Shown one piece after another: positions 1 to 7,942 of a stretch of DNA of 32,074 bases. Source of the stretch: Shinella daejeonensis (GTDB lineage Bacteria; Pseudomonadota; Alphaproteobacteria; Rhizobiales; Rhizobiaceae); the NCBI RefSeq assembly GCF_024281235.1, contig NZ_JAHWXY010000019.1, positions 1 through 32,074 of the forward strand, in the 5' to 3' direction. The position numbers and the translations under genes were made by a program. Position 1 is the stretch's first letter; each line of letters begins with the position of its first letter. Under the pieces are notes generated by a model. The model did no database searches. It saw nothing but the letters and a program-made list of their open reading frames with translations, and was not told the DNA's origin.

Positions 1-582
1 GTCGCACCGCGGCGCGCGGTGGAGCGCCCGCCGGTGCAGCAGCGGCGGGTCCTCCGGCGCGAGGCCCCGGCCCGCGTGCAACAGGCGGCGGTGACGCGCC
101 CGGCCGATCCGGCCCGCACCCGTATCGATCCGATGTATCTGCCGCAGACCGTATCCTATGAGACGAAGCATCCGCCGGGAACCATCGTCATCGACACCAA
201 CAACCGCTTCCTCTATCTGGTCACGGAAAACGGCAAGGCGCGGCGCTACGGCGTCGGCGTCGGCAAGCCCGGCTTCGAATGGGCCGGCCGCCACAAGGTC
301 ACCCGCAAGGCGGAATGGCCGAGCTGGACGCCGCCGCAGGAGATGATCAAGCGCGAGGCGGCGAAGGGCCACTACCTGCCGGCACATATGAAGGGCGGCC
401 CGGACAATCCGCTCGGCTCGCGCGCCATGTATCTCGGCTCCACCCTCTATCGCATCCACGGCACCAATGCGCCCTGGACCATCGGCTATGCCGTATCCTC
501 CGGCTGCATCCGCATGCGCAACGAGGACGTCGTCGATCTCTACGAGCGCGTGAAGGTCGGAACGAACGTCATCGTCATCTAG
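1..582 (+). CDS. L,D-transpeptidase (YkuD family), 5' end missing
   Basis: This is a periplasmic peptidoglycan enzyme of the L,D-transpeptidase (ErfK/YbiS/YcfS/YnhG) family, which forms 3-3 cross-links or attaches outer-membrane proteins to peptidoglycan through an active-site cysteine. The reading frame is open from the first base, so the start and any signal peptide lie to the left; 193 residues are visible. The YkuD core begins with GTIVIDTNNRFLYLV and ends with the catalytic signature HGTNAPWTIG followed by SSGCIRMRN, which contains the expected His and nucleophilic Cys. The first ~50 visible residues are Arg/Pro/Ala-rich and probably form a linker rather than part of the domain. A second, clearly related gene follows 145 bp downstream on the same strand. 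A strong stem-loop with TTTT after the stop suggests the two genes are transcribed separately. Family assignment is secure; the physiological substrate is not known. Confidence 0.9.
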   Translation, partial: VAPRRAVERPPVQQRRVLRREAPARVQQAAVTRPADPARTRIDPMYLPQTVSYETKHPPGTIVIDTNNRFLYLVTENGKARRYGVGVGKPGFEWAGRHKVTRKAEWPSWTPPQEMIKREAAKGHYLPAHMKGGPDNPLGSRAMYLGSTLYRIHGTNAPWTIGYAVSSGCIRMRNEDVVDLYERVKVGTNVIVI

Positions 583-610
583 AAAACACCGGCGAAAGCG
601 GGCTCGTCCC

Positions 611-639
611 GGCGGCGCGGACACTTCGCGCCGCCTTTT
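611..639 (+). terminator. Rho-independent terminator after the first L,D-transpeptidase
   Basis: A perfect 9-bp GC-rich stem (GGCGGCGCG at 611-619 with CGCGCCGCC at 627-635) has a 7-nt loop and is followed directly by TTTT. It sits 29 bp after the stop codon of the upstream gene and before the next gene, where a terminator is expected. Confidence 0.75.
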
Positions 640-727
640 ACCGTCCCGAAATTGCGGGCACGGGAGTTTGAAATCGTCAAAAAGTCGGATAGCTTCTCCA
701 CATCGAGACCTTCGAGGGGAACTATCC

Positions 728-1426
728 ATGCGGAAATACGCACCATTCCTGCTGGCGGCGTCCGTCGCATTCGCGGTTTCGCTGCCGGCGACCGTGACCA
801 ACGCCTTTCCGGCGTCTCCGCAGCAGACGCCGGCGATCGCGGCGTCCGACATAACGCTCGTCGCCCAGCCCAAGCGGCAGGTGCCGACAAAATACAAGCG
901 CACAAAGGTCCGCCTGGTGACGAACGAGAAGCCGGGAACGATCATCGTCGATACGCACAACAAGTTCCTCTATCACGTCGACGGCAAGAACCGGGCGACG
1001 CGCTACGGCATCGGGGTGGGACGCGACGGTTTCGGCTGGTCGGGCGTCGTGAACGTCGGCCGCAAGGCGGAATGGCCCGGCTGGACGCCGCCGGCCGAAA
1101 TGCGCCGCCGCGAGGCGAAGAAGGGCCGCATCCTGCCCGCCTATCAGCCGGGCGGCGTCGACAATCCGCTCGGCGCCCGCGCGCTCTATCTCTACAAGGG
1201 CGGCCGCGACACAATCTTCCGCATCCATGGCACCAACCAGCCCTGGACGATCGGCCAGAACATGTCGTCCGGCTGCATCCGCATGATGAACAAGGACGTC
1301 GAGCATCTCTATGCCCGCGCGCCGGTCGGCACCCGGGTCGTCGTCGTCGGCCCCGGCGGCCGCGAGGGCGACGTCAGCTTCAACGATCGCGGGTTCGATT
1401 TCTTCGCCACGCTGTTCGGCGGCTGA
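728..1426 (+). CDS. L,D-transpeptidase (YkuD family), secreted
   Basis: This is a second L,D-transpeptidase of 232 residues. The ATG at 728 is chosen because a GAGGGGA ribosome site lies about 7 bp upstream and the protein then begins with a classical signal peptide: MRKYAPF, a hydrophobic stretch, and a likely cleavage after TNA near residue 26. A TTG start 60 bp upstream is possible in frame but would bury the signal peptide. The YkuD core runs from about residue 75 to 215, with the catalytic motif HGTNQPWTIG...SSGCIRM containing the nucleophilic Cys. It closely resembles the preceding gene over the core (WTPP motif, NPLG segment, GT-x-PWTIG), so the pair looks like a tandem duplication. 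The C-terminal tail is short and ends in FFATLFGG. The protein should act on periplasmic peptidoglycan; its exact cross-linking or hydrolytic role cannot be read from sequence. Confidence 0.92.
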   Translation: MRKYAPFLLAASVAFAVSLPATVTNAFPASPQQTPAIAASDITLVAQPKRQVPTKYKRTKVRLVTNEKPGTIIVDTHNKFLYHVDGKNRATRYGIGVGRDGFGWSGVVNVGRKAEWPGWTPPAEMRRREAKKGRILPAYQPGGVDNPLGARALYLYKGGRDTIFRIHGTNQPWTIGQNMSSGCIRMMNKDVEHLYARAPVGTRVVVVGPGGREGDVSFNDRGFDFFATLFGG

Positions 1427-1440
1427 GCGTAGCATTTGCG

Positions 1441-1480
1441 ACAGGCCGTCCGGGTCAGGAAAGCCCGGCCGGCCTGTTTC
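1441..1480 (+). terminator. Long stem-loop between L,D-transpeptidase and glcF 3' ends
   Basis: ACAGGCCG (1441-1448) pairs with CGGCCTGT (1470-1477), with an inner GGG/CCC pairing and a loop near 1455-1462, followed by TTTC. It lies 15 bp after the stop of the plus-strand transpeptidase and overlaps the last codons of the convergent glcF, so one structure may end transcription from both sides. The U-tract is short, so termination strength is uncertain. Confidence 0.5.
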
Positions 1481-2753
1481 CGCCATAGGCCCAGTCGAGC
1501 AGTTCGACCGTATGCAGGATCGGGATCGCCGTTCCGGTGGCGATCTGGGTGATGCAGCCGATATTGCCGGTGGCGACGACATCGGGCGTCGTCGCCTCGA
1601 TGTTCTTCACCTTGCGCGTCTTGAGCTTTTCGGAAATCTCGGTCTGCATGATATTGTAGGTGCCTGCGGAGCCGCAGCACAGATGGCCTTCCGCCGGATC
1701 GCGCACCGCAAAGCCGGCAGCCTTCAGGAGCGTTTTCGGAACCGTCGTGATCCTCTGGCCGTGCTGCATGGAACAGGCGGAATGATAGGCGACGGTCATG
1801 CCGCGCGGTTCCTGCCGGGGCAGATCGAGGGTGGCCAGATACTCCGTCACATCCTTCGCCAGCGCCGAGACGCGGGCCGCCTTTTCCGCATAGGCCGGAT
1901 CGAGGCGCAGCATGAAACCGTAGTCCTTGATCGTCGTGCCGCAGCCTGACGCCGTGACGATGATCGCATCGAGACCTTCCGTTTCCGCCTCGCGCAGCCA
2001 GACATCGACATTGCGGCGCGCCGCTTCCAGCGCCGCCTCCTCGCGGCCCATATGGTGAACCAGCGAGCCGCAGCAGACCTCTCCGCGCGGGGCCACCACC
2101 TCGACGCCGAAGCGGGTGAGCAGCCGGATCGTCGCTTCGTTGATTTCCGGCTTCAGCACCGGCTGGGCGCAGCCGGTGAGGATCGCTACCCGGCCGCGGC
2201 GCTTGCCTTCGGCCGGATGCGTTGCCGGCAGGGCATCCTTCGAGGGTGGCGGCAGGCGGCGCGGCGCAAGGTCCAGCATGGCGGCAAACGGCCTGAGCGA
2301 CGCCGACTGGCGCAAGAGCCCCGCGAAGGGCCGCCCGAACGCCGCCAGCCGGAGCGCCAGCCGGAAGCGTTGCGGATAGGGCAGCACGGCCGCCAGCAGA
2401 TTTCGGGTCAGGCGGTTCCAGAAAGGCCGGCGATAGGTCTTCTCGATATGGGCGCGGGCATGATCGACCAGATGCATGTAATCCACGCCGGAGGGACAGG
2501 TGGTCACGCAGGCAAGGCACGACAGGCAGCGATCGATATGGGTCGTCACCTCGACATCGGCCGGACGATCGTTTTCCAGCATGTCCTTGATGAGATAGAT
2601 GCGGCCGCGCGGGCTGTCGAGTTCGTTGCCGAGCGTCACATAGGTCGGGCAGGTGGCGGTGCAGAAGCCGCAATGCACGCATTTGCGCAGGATCTGCTCC
2701 GAATTCGCCACTTGCGGATCGGCAAGCTGCTCGGGCGTGAAATTCGTCTGCAT
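1455..2753 (-). CDS. glcF: Glycolate oxidase iron-sulfur subunit GlcF
   Basis: This is the iron-sulfur subunit (432 residues) of the membrane-associated glycolate oxidase GlcDEF, which oxidises glycolate to glyoxylate and passes electrons to the respiratory chain. Two ferredoxin-type 4Fe-4S motifs are visible near the N-terminus: CVHCGFCTATCP (about residue 25) and CLSCLACVTTCP (about residue 76). Two CCG heterodisulfide-reductase-type motifs follow in the C-terminal half (CCGSLVHHMG and CCGSAGTYNI). The start MQTNFTPEQLADP at 2753 is preferred over an in-frame extension upstream because GlcF proteins begin this way. It is the last gene of the minus-strand operon glcD-glcE-glcF, 114 bp after glcE. 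That gap shows no convincing promoter. Length and motifs fit the family well. Confidence 0.95.
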   Translation of the reverse strand: MQTNFTPEQLADPQVANSEQILRKCVHCGFCTATCPTYVTLGNELDSPRGRIYLIKDMLENDRPADVEVTTHIDRCLSCLACVTTCPSGVDYMHLVDHARAHIEKTYRRPFWNRLTRNLLAAVLPYPQRFRLALRLAAFGRPFAGLLRQSASLRPFAAMLDLAPRRLPPPSKDALPATHPAEGKRRGRVAILTGCAQPVLKPEINEATIRLLTRFGVEVVAPRGEVCCGSLVHHMGREEAALEAARRNVDVWLREAETEGLDAIIVTASGCGTTIKDYGFMLRLDPAYAEKAARVSALAKDVTEYLATLDLPRQEPRGMTVAYHSACSMQHGQRITTVPKTLLKAAGFAVRDPAEGHLCCGSAGTYNIMQTEISEKLKTRKVKNIEATTPDVVATGNIGCITQIATGTAIPILHTVELLDWAYGGNRPAGLS

Positions 2754-2867
2754 CAGCGGACGTCCTTTCCGTAAACGGCGGCGATAGCGGCCGACATTCC
2801 GCATTCAGGCAGTAAAGCCGGGCGGAAAACAGGCCGGTGGGCGGCCGTCCGTTTCATGCGCATATTC

Positions 2868-4070
2868 CTACTCCGCCACCATCCGCGACACGAAAACCCC
2901 CGAAGGGTCGAAGGCCGCCTTGACCCGGCCCTCCAGCGCCGCGAGCGCCTCGGGCTGCGGCTCGAAAACCGGCACGGCGCAAAGCACCTCCGGCCGGGCG
3001 CGCAGCAGCGTGGCATGACCGCCGCCGACGGCCCGGACGTAGCGGCGCAGAAGCTCCGCCTCGGCATCGGCTTCCATGCGCAGCCAGACGAGACCGCCCT
3101 GCCAGTCGTAGAAGGCATCGACGCCCGTCTCCAGCCGCAGCGCGGCGACAAGCTGATGGCCGGCGGTGGGGCCGACGGAGACGCGCCAGAGCGGCCGCGC
3201 CGTACCGTCGGCATAGGGCGCGGCGTCGCGGATCTCCCGCCAGAGCGTCAGCGTCGTCTCCGCGTCCGCCCGGTAGACCGCCCCGAAACGGGCAAGGGCG
3301 GCTTCCAGTTTTTCCGCCCGCGCCGTCACGGAGGCGGCAAGGCCCTCCAGCCGGAACACCGTTGCGGCTCCTTCCGGCAACACGCCGCCGGCGAAGCGGC
3401 CGCGCACGCTTTCCGGCAGATGCGCCGCGCCGGACACTTCCACCGACAGCGACACGGCGGTCGCCATGGCCGCGACGGCCAGCCCGTCGTCGAGGCCGGA
3501 AACGACCACCGTAAGAGCGGTCTCCGGCAGCGGCAGGACCCGGAAGGTCACCTCGGTGAGCAGCGCCAGCGAACCCTGGGAGCCGGTGAGCAGCTTCACG
3601 AGATCGAGCCCCGTGACGTTCTTCATCACGCGTCCGCCGGCCTTGACGATTTCTCCCCGGCCGTTGACGAAGCGGACACCGAGCAGGCTGTCGCGGGCCG
3701 CGCCCGCCACGAAACGGCGCGGGCCGGACGCATTGGTGGCGAAGACGCCGCCAATCGTCGGCGCGCCGGAGGTGCCGAGCGCGGCGCGCAGGTCGAGCGG
3801 CTCGAACGACAGCATCTGGCGGTTTTCGGCAAGCGTCTCGACGATCTCGGAAAGCGGCGTGCCGACGCGCACGGTCATGGTCATTTCCGCGGGCGTATAA
3901 TCGACGATGCCGGCCAGACCGCGGGTCGACAGGATATCGGCCTCCTCTGGCGGCTGGACGAGACTTCGGGTGCCGCCGCCACGGATCGCAAGTCTTGCGC
4001 CGCCAAGCGAGGCGGCCTGGACGAGGCGGGCGGCGGCCGCCTCGGAAAGCGGTTCGTGACGCAGGCTCAT
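2868..4070 (-). CDS. glcE: Glycolate oxidase FAD-binding subunit GlcE
   Basis: This 400-residue protein is the second flavoprotein-like subunit of glycolate oxidase. It has an FAD_binding_4 (PCMH-type) domain over about residues 20-190. Visible features include GGGTRS near residue 31, the segment GTSGAPTIGGVFATNASGP near residue 94, and VMKNVTGLDLVKLLTGSQG near residue 148, typical of GlcE. It is somewhat longer than the E. coli protein (about 350 residues). Its start overlaps the glcD stop by 4 bp (ATGA), indicating translational coupling and fixing the start codon. It is predicted to form a complex with GlcD and GlcF at the cytoplasmic membrane. Its neighbours make the subunit assignment much firmer than the domain alone would. 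Confidence 0.94.
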   Translation of the reverse strand: MSLRHEPLSEAAAARLVQAASLGGARLAIRGGGTRSLVQPPEEADILSTRGLAGIVDYTPAEMTMTVRVGTPLSEIVETLAENRQMLSFEPLDLRAALGTSGAPTIGGVFATNASGPRRFVAGAARDSLLGVRFVNGRGEIVKAGGRVMKNVTGLDLVKLLTGSQGSLALLTEVTFRVLPLPETALTVVVSGLDDGLAVAAMATAVSLSVEVSGAAHLPESVRGRFAGGVLPEGAATVFRLEGLAASVTARAEKLEAALARFGAVYRADAETTLTLWREIRDAAPYADGTARPLWRVSVGPTAGHQLVAALRLETGVDAFYDWQGGLVWLRMEADAEAELLRRYVRAVGGGHATLLRARPEVLCAVPVFEPQPEALAALEGRVKAAFDPSGVFVSRMVAE

Positions 4071-5503
4071 GCGGCAGGCCGCCCTTCAAGCGGGAAGACC
4101 TTGGAGGGGTTCAAAAGCCATTGCGGATCGAAGGCGGCGCGCACCGCCATCTGCTGGGCCAGGTCCGCTTCGGAATACTGATGGCGCATCAGGTCCCTCT
4201 TTTCGATGCCGACGCCGTGCTCACCGGTCAGGCATCCGCCGACATCGACGCAGAGCTTCAGGATATCGTTGCCGGCTGCCTCGGCGCGCGCGGCATCCTC
4301 GGGGTCGTTGGCGTTGAAGAGGATGAGCGGATGCATGTTGCCATCCCCGGCATGAAAGACATTGGCGACGCGAAGCCCGTATTTGGCGACGATCTCCGCC
4401 GTGCCGCGCAGCACATGCGGCAACTGGCCGAGCGGCACCGTGCCGTCCATGCAAATATAGTCGGCGATACGGCCGGTCGCGCCGAAGGCCGATTTGCGAC
4501 CCTTCCAGATCAGCGCGGCCTCCATCGCCGACTGGCTTTCCTTCACCACCTTGACGCCGTGGCGGCGCGCGATCTCGATGATCGCGGCGAGCATCGCATC
4601 CATCTCCGCCTCGGACCCCTCGACCTCGACGATCAGCAATGCCTCGACATCCATCGGATAGCCGGCCTTGGCAAACGCCTCGCAGATCTCGATGGCCGGC
4701 TTGTCCATATATTCGATGGCGACCGGAATGATGCCGGCGCCGATGACGTCGGCGACGCAGGCTCCCGCCTCCTCGGCGCTGTCGAAGCCGAAGAGCACCG
4801 GTCGCGCGCCTTCGGGCCTGGCGATCAGGCGCACCGTCGCCTCCGTGACGATACCGAGCTGGCCTTCGCCGCCGCAAACGACGCCGAGCAGGTCGAGGCC
4901 CGGGGCATCCAGCGCCTTGCCGCCCAGTTCGACGATCGTGCCGTCGACCAGCACGAGCTTGACGCCGAGCAGGTTGTTGGTGGTGACGCCGTATTTCAGG
5001 CAGTGCGCGCCGCCGGAATTCATGCCGATATTGCCGCCGATGGTGCAGGCGAGCTGGGAACTCGGGTCCGGCGCATAGAAATACCCGTCGGCCGACACCG
5101 CGTCGGAAATCGCAAGATTGGTGACGCCGGCCTCGACCGTGGCGGTGCGGCTGGCGAAATCCACCTCCAGGATGCGCGACATCTTGGAAAGGCCGAGCAC
5201 CACCGCATCCTCCTGCGGGATCGCCCCGCCCGAAAGCGAGGTGCCCGCCCCGCGCGGCACGACGGGAATGCCGTAGCGATGACAGTATTTCAGCACGGCC
5301 GCCACCTGCTGGGTGGTCTCCGGCAGGGCCACGGCGAGCGGCAGGCGGCGATAGGAGACGAAGGCGTCGGTCTCGAAGGGCACGAGCCGGCGCGGCTCGT
5401 GGACGAGACAGCCTTCCGGCAGAAGATCGGCAAGATCGGCGACGATCTCCTCACGGCGGGCGAGCACGCCCGGCCGCGGCGCCAGAAAACCGATCTGCTG
5501 CAT
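4067..5503 (-). CDS. glcD: Glycolate oxidase catalytic subunit GlcD
   Basis: This is the FAD-linked catalytic subunit of glycolate oxidase (478 residues). The FAD_binding_4 domain contains VPRGAGTSLSGGAIP near residue 76 and the CTIGGNIGMNSGG stretch near residue 130. The C-terminal FAD-oxidase domain carries HAGDGNMHP and TGEHGVGIEKRDLM, whose histidines are characteristic of the GlcD/D-lactate dehydrogenase family. The ATG at 5503 is chosen because GGGAG lies about 7 bp upstream; the frame continues upstream to 5572 but that part runs through the regulatory region. This is the first gene of the operon and it faces a LysR gene across about 100 bp. A D-lactate or D-2-hydroxyglutarate dehydrogenase would look similar at domain level, but the complete D-E-F set supports glycolate. 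Confidence 0.95.
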   Translation of the reverse strand: MQQIGFLAPRPGVLARREEIVADLADLLPEGCLVHEPRRLVPFETDAFVSYRRLPLAVALPETTQQVAAVLKYCHRYGIPVVPRGAGTSLSGGAIPQEDAVVLGLSKMSRILEVDFASRTATVEAGVTNLAISDAVSADGYFYAPDPSSQLACTIGGNIGMNSGGAHCLKYGVTTNNLLGVKLVLVDGTIVELGGKALDAPGLDLLGVVCGGEGQLGIVTEATVRLIARPEGARPVLFGFDSAEEAGACVADVIGAGIIPVAIEYMDKPAIEICEAFAKAGYPMDVEALLIVEVEGSEAEMDAMLAAIIEIARRHGVKVVKESQSAMEAALIWKGRKSAFGATGRIADYICMDGTVPLGQLPHVLRGTAEIVAKYGLRVANVFHAGDGNMHPLILFNANDPEDAARAEAAGNDILKLCVDVGGCLTGEHGVGIEKRDLMRHQYSEADLAQQMAVRAAFDPQWLLNPSKVFPLEGRPAA

Positions 5504-5520
5504 GATGCGTCTCCCGCCTG

Positions 5521-5558
5521 AGTGGTCTTTTTTCTTTACCACTTCCTCATCGATGAGG
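5521..5558. promoter_or_regulatory. LysR-type operator in the glcD / lysR intergenic region
   Basis: AGTGGT (5521-5526) and ACCACT (5538-5543) form a perfect dyad separated by 11 bp, giving the canonical T-N11-A LysR box. A second perfect 14-bp palindrome, CCTCATCGATGAGG, follows at 5545-5558. On the minus strand a possible -35/-10 pair (TTGCCG, 16 bp, TATCAT, about 5561-5588) would place both dyads just downstream of the -10 toward glcD. That arrangement suits repression or start-site-proximal control. The divergent LysR gene is the obvious candidate to bind here. The dyads are directly visible; which protein binds is inferred. Confidence 0.6.
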
Positions 5559-5604
5559 CAAATGATAAGCATCTTTTCCCTTCCGGCAACAATGGGCGCG
5601 ATTT

Positions 5605-6501
5605 ATGACCAATCTGGGCGATCTGGAAATCTTCTCCCGCGTTATCGCAACCGGCAGCATGTCGGCGGCGGGCCGCGCGCTCGGCCTGTCGCCGGCCGTC
5701 GTCTCCAAACGGGTGAAGCGGCTGGAGGAACGGCTCGGGACGCGGCTGTTCCAGCGCACCACCCGGCAGATTTCACTCACCGAGGCCGGACAGGGCTTTC
5801 ACGAGCGCATCGTCGGCATTCTCGCCGGCATCGAGGAGGCGGAAGCCTTCGTGTCCGGTCGCTCCGGTGCGGCGCGCGGCGTGTTGCGGATTTCGGCGCC
5901 GACCTCCTTCGGCCGCCTGCACATCGCACCGCATCTCAAGGGCTTCATGGCCAGCCATCCGGAGCTGGTGGTCAATCTCGTGCTCACCGACGCCTTCTCC
6001 GATCTCGTGGCGGAGAGCTTCGATCTGGCGATCCGCATCGGCGAACTGTCGGATTCCTCCCTCGTCGCCCGCCGGCTCGCGCCGGTGCGCCGCCTGCTTT
6101 GCGCCGCGCCGTCCTATCTGGAAAAACACGGGCAGCCGCAAAGCATCGACGACCTTGCCCACCATATCTGCCTGCCGCAGCACATTCAGGACGTCTGGCG
6201 GCTCGAGGGGCCGGGCGGCACCGTCACCGTGCGGCCGCAGGGGCCGCTCATCACCAATTCCAGCGAGGTGGTGCGCGAAGCGGTGCTCACCGGCATGGGG
6301 ATCGCGCTGCGCTCCACCTGGGATGTCGGGCCGGACCTCAGGAGCGGCGCGCTGCAGCAGATCCTGCCGGATCACGAGGGATCGCGCAATGTCGTGCTCT
6401 CCGCCGTCTATCCCAGCCGCCAGTTCCTTCCCGCCAAGGTCCGGCTGTTCATCGACTATCTCGCCGATCTCTACGGCCCCCTGCCCTATTGGGAGCTTTG
6501 A
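5605..6501 (+). CDS. LysR-family regulator divergent from glcD
   Basis: This is a 298-residue LysR-type transcription factor. The N-terminal winged helix-turn-helix covers about residues 5-60 (GSMSAAGRALGLSPAVVSKR, then LEERLGTRLFQRTTR). The periplasmic-binding-like effector domain starts near residue 90 (GVLRISAPTSFGRLHIAPHL). The sequence style, including the short linker and SFGRLHIAP, resembles the large CrgA/DsdC-like LysR subgroup found across proteobacteria, whose ligands are diverse. It is transcribed away from glcD across 101 bp containing a perfect T-N11-A dyad, so it is a plausible regulator of glcDEF with glycolate or a related 2-hydroxyacid as effector. That role is inferred from position only. 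Its 3' end meets the convergent DUF3422 gene with a 6-bp gap and no terminator visible between. Confidence 0.9.
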   Translation: MTNLGDLEIFSRVIATGSMSAAGRALGLSPAVVSKRVKRLEERLGTRLFQRTTRQISLTEAGQGFHERIVGILAGIEEAEAFVSGRSGAARGVLRISAPTSFGRLHIAPHLKGFMASHPELVVNLVLTDAFSDLVAESFDLAIRIGELSDSSLVARRLAPVRRLLCAAPSYLEKHGQPQSIDDLAHHICLPQHIQDVWRLEGPGGTVTVRPQGPLITNSSEVVREAVLTGMGIALRSTWDVGPDLRSGALQQILPDHEGSRNVVLSAVYPSRQFLPAKVRLFIDYLADLYGPLPYWEL

Positions 6502-6507
6502 GCGGCC

Positions 6508-7785
6508 TCAATGCCCCTCCTCGCCGGTGTGACGCTTGCGGATGGCGCGCACGAGCAGCCACATGCCGAGGATCACGAAAGGCACCGCGATGCCGGTCAG
6601 CGTTTCCGGCTTGACCGGCAGGCCGAGGCCGTGGGCGGCCTTCGCCGCATAGCCGAACAGGCCGACGACGTAATAGGAGATCGCGGCCACCGACAGGCCC
6701 TCGACCGTCTGCTGGAGGCGCAGTTGCAGCCGCGCGCGCCGGTCCATGGAATCGAGCAGCGTGGCGTTGAGCTTCTCCAGTTCCACATCGATCCAGCTTC
6801 GAAGCAGCGCGGTGGCGCGGGCAAGCTTGCGCGACAGGTTGGCCTGCCGCTCCTCGACCGACTGGCAGGTGCGCATGGCCGGCGCCAGCCGGCGCTCCAG
6901 GAAGGAGCCGAGCGATTCATAGCCCGGTTCCGGCGTCTCGGCGAGCGTATGGATGCGCTCCTGCACGATGCCGTAATAGGCGCGGCTTGCGCCGAAGCGA
7001 TAGAGACTGAGCGCGGCGTTCGCCTCCAGTTCGGCGGCCAGACGGGTGATTTCCGTCAGCAACGCATCGGCGCTGTCGCGGGCGCGCTGCTTCATGGCGT
7101 TGGTGATGCCGGTCAGCCCGTCCTCGATCCGGCGGATGTCCGGCGACAGCGACTGGGCGAGCGGCAGGCCCATCATGGCCAGCGTGCGATAGGTCTCGAT
7201 ATCGAGCAGCCGCTGGACCAGCGCGCCGCGCCCGGCCTCCGTCAGGCCCCGGTCAATGACCAGGATCCGGGTGAGGCCGTCGCCGTCCTGTCGGAAATCG
7301 GTGGCGATCGCCGCCTGTCCGCCCTTGACCTCGCTGTAACAGAGGCTCGTCGGGTCGAAGACCGACAGGGCGGCGCGGACGGACGGCGTTTCCGCGCGGA
7401 TTTCCAGACGCACGCCGGAAATCAGCGTTCCGGGCGGCGAGAAACTGTCGCCGAAAGGATGGACCGGCACCGGATCGCCGAAGGACTCCGGTACGGGCGC
7501 ATCCCAGAAATAGGTCGAGAATTCCGTATGCCGTTCCCAGCGCAGCGTGCCCTGCCCCCAGCTCAGCGCATGATGGCTGGCATCGCGGCCGGGCGGCGCA
7601 ATGCCGCGCGAGCGCGAAAGCTCGGCCATGACCGCGTGGTCGACGGCCGAGCCGCCTTCCGTCAGGAAGGCAAGCTGGAAGATGACGCGCGGCGACGGCA
7701 CCAGCGCGTAGGGCCTGGCGTGAATTTCGCCCAGCGCCTGCGCGCGTGCGGTTGCCTGCGGAAAGGCGAAACTGCCCTTGGTCAT
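6508..7785 (-). CDS. DUF3422 family membrane-anchored protein
   Basis: This 425-residue protein is recognised as the DUF3422 family, which is common in proteobacteria and lacks an assigned function. Typical features are the N-terminal EIHARPYALVPSPR segment and the FSTYFWD region. A long helical middle (about residues 220-370) is probably coiled-coil. Two hydrophobic helices lie near the C-terminus (about residues 372-393 and 402-418), followed by the basic tail RAIRKRHTGEEGH. This suggests a cytoplasmic domain tethered to the inner membrane by a C-terminal hairpin. An AGGGGGA ribosome site lies about 10 bp before the ATG. It is transcribed divergently from the GntR-family regulator across about 160 bp, so the two may share control. 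No catalytic residues can be proposed. Confidence 0.85.
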   Translation of the reverse strand: MTKGSFAFPQATARAQALGEIHARPYALVPSPRVIFQLAFLTEGGSAVDHAVMAELSRSRGIAPPGRDASHHALSWGQGTLRWERHTEFSTYFWDAPVPESFGDPVPVHPFGDSFSPPGTLISGVRLEIRAETPSVRAALSVFDPTSLCYSEVKGGQAAIATDFRQDGDGLTRILVIDRGLTEAGRGALVQRLLDIETYRTLAMMGLPLAQSLSPDIRRIEDGLTGITNAMKQRARDSADALLTEITRLAAELEANAALSLYRFGASRAYYGIVQERIHTLAETPEPGYESLGSFLERRLAPAMRTCQSVEERQANLSRKLARATALLRSWIDVELEKLNATLLDSMDRRARLQLRLQQTVEGLSVAAISYYVVGLFGYAAKAAHGLGLPVKPETLTGIAVPFVILGMWLLVRAIRKRHTGEEGH

Positions 7786-7895
7786 ATGCGCATCGTCCCC
7801 CTGTGATGCGAAGGCATAATCCTGACAAACGCCAGCTTACGCAAGATGGGCGCATTGACGCAGGGTTTCCGGCGTGAAACGACTGGATAAGTTTA

Positions 7896-7925
7896 TTGAC
7901 CAGTTTCGCCGGTCCTTGCTAGTCT
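7896..7925 (+). promoter_or_regulatory. Possible sigma-70-type promoter for the GntR regulator
   Basis: TTGACC at 7896-7901 is followed after 18 bp by TAGTCT, just ahead of the GTG start at 7943. The -35 is good and the -10 is poor. The segment also contains GACC...GGTC (7898-7914), a weak dyad that could be an autoregulatory operator. If real, this promoter excludes the upstream in-frame GTG at 7874 as the translational start. Confidence 0.3.
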
Positions 7926-7942
7926 TTCCACGGGAGACCATC

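Noticed and set aside
668-727. Upstream TTG start for the second L,D-transpeptidase
   Set aside because: It would place about 20 residues before a clean signal peptide, and the ribosome site sits before the ATG at 728.
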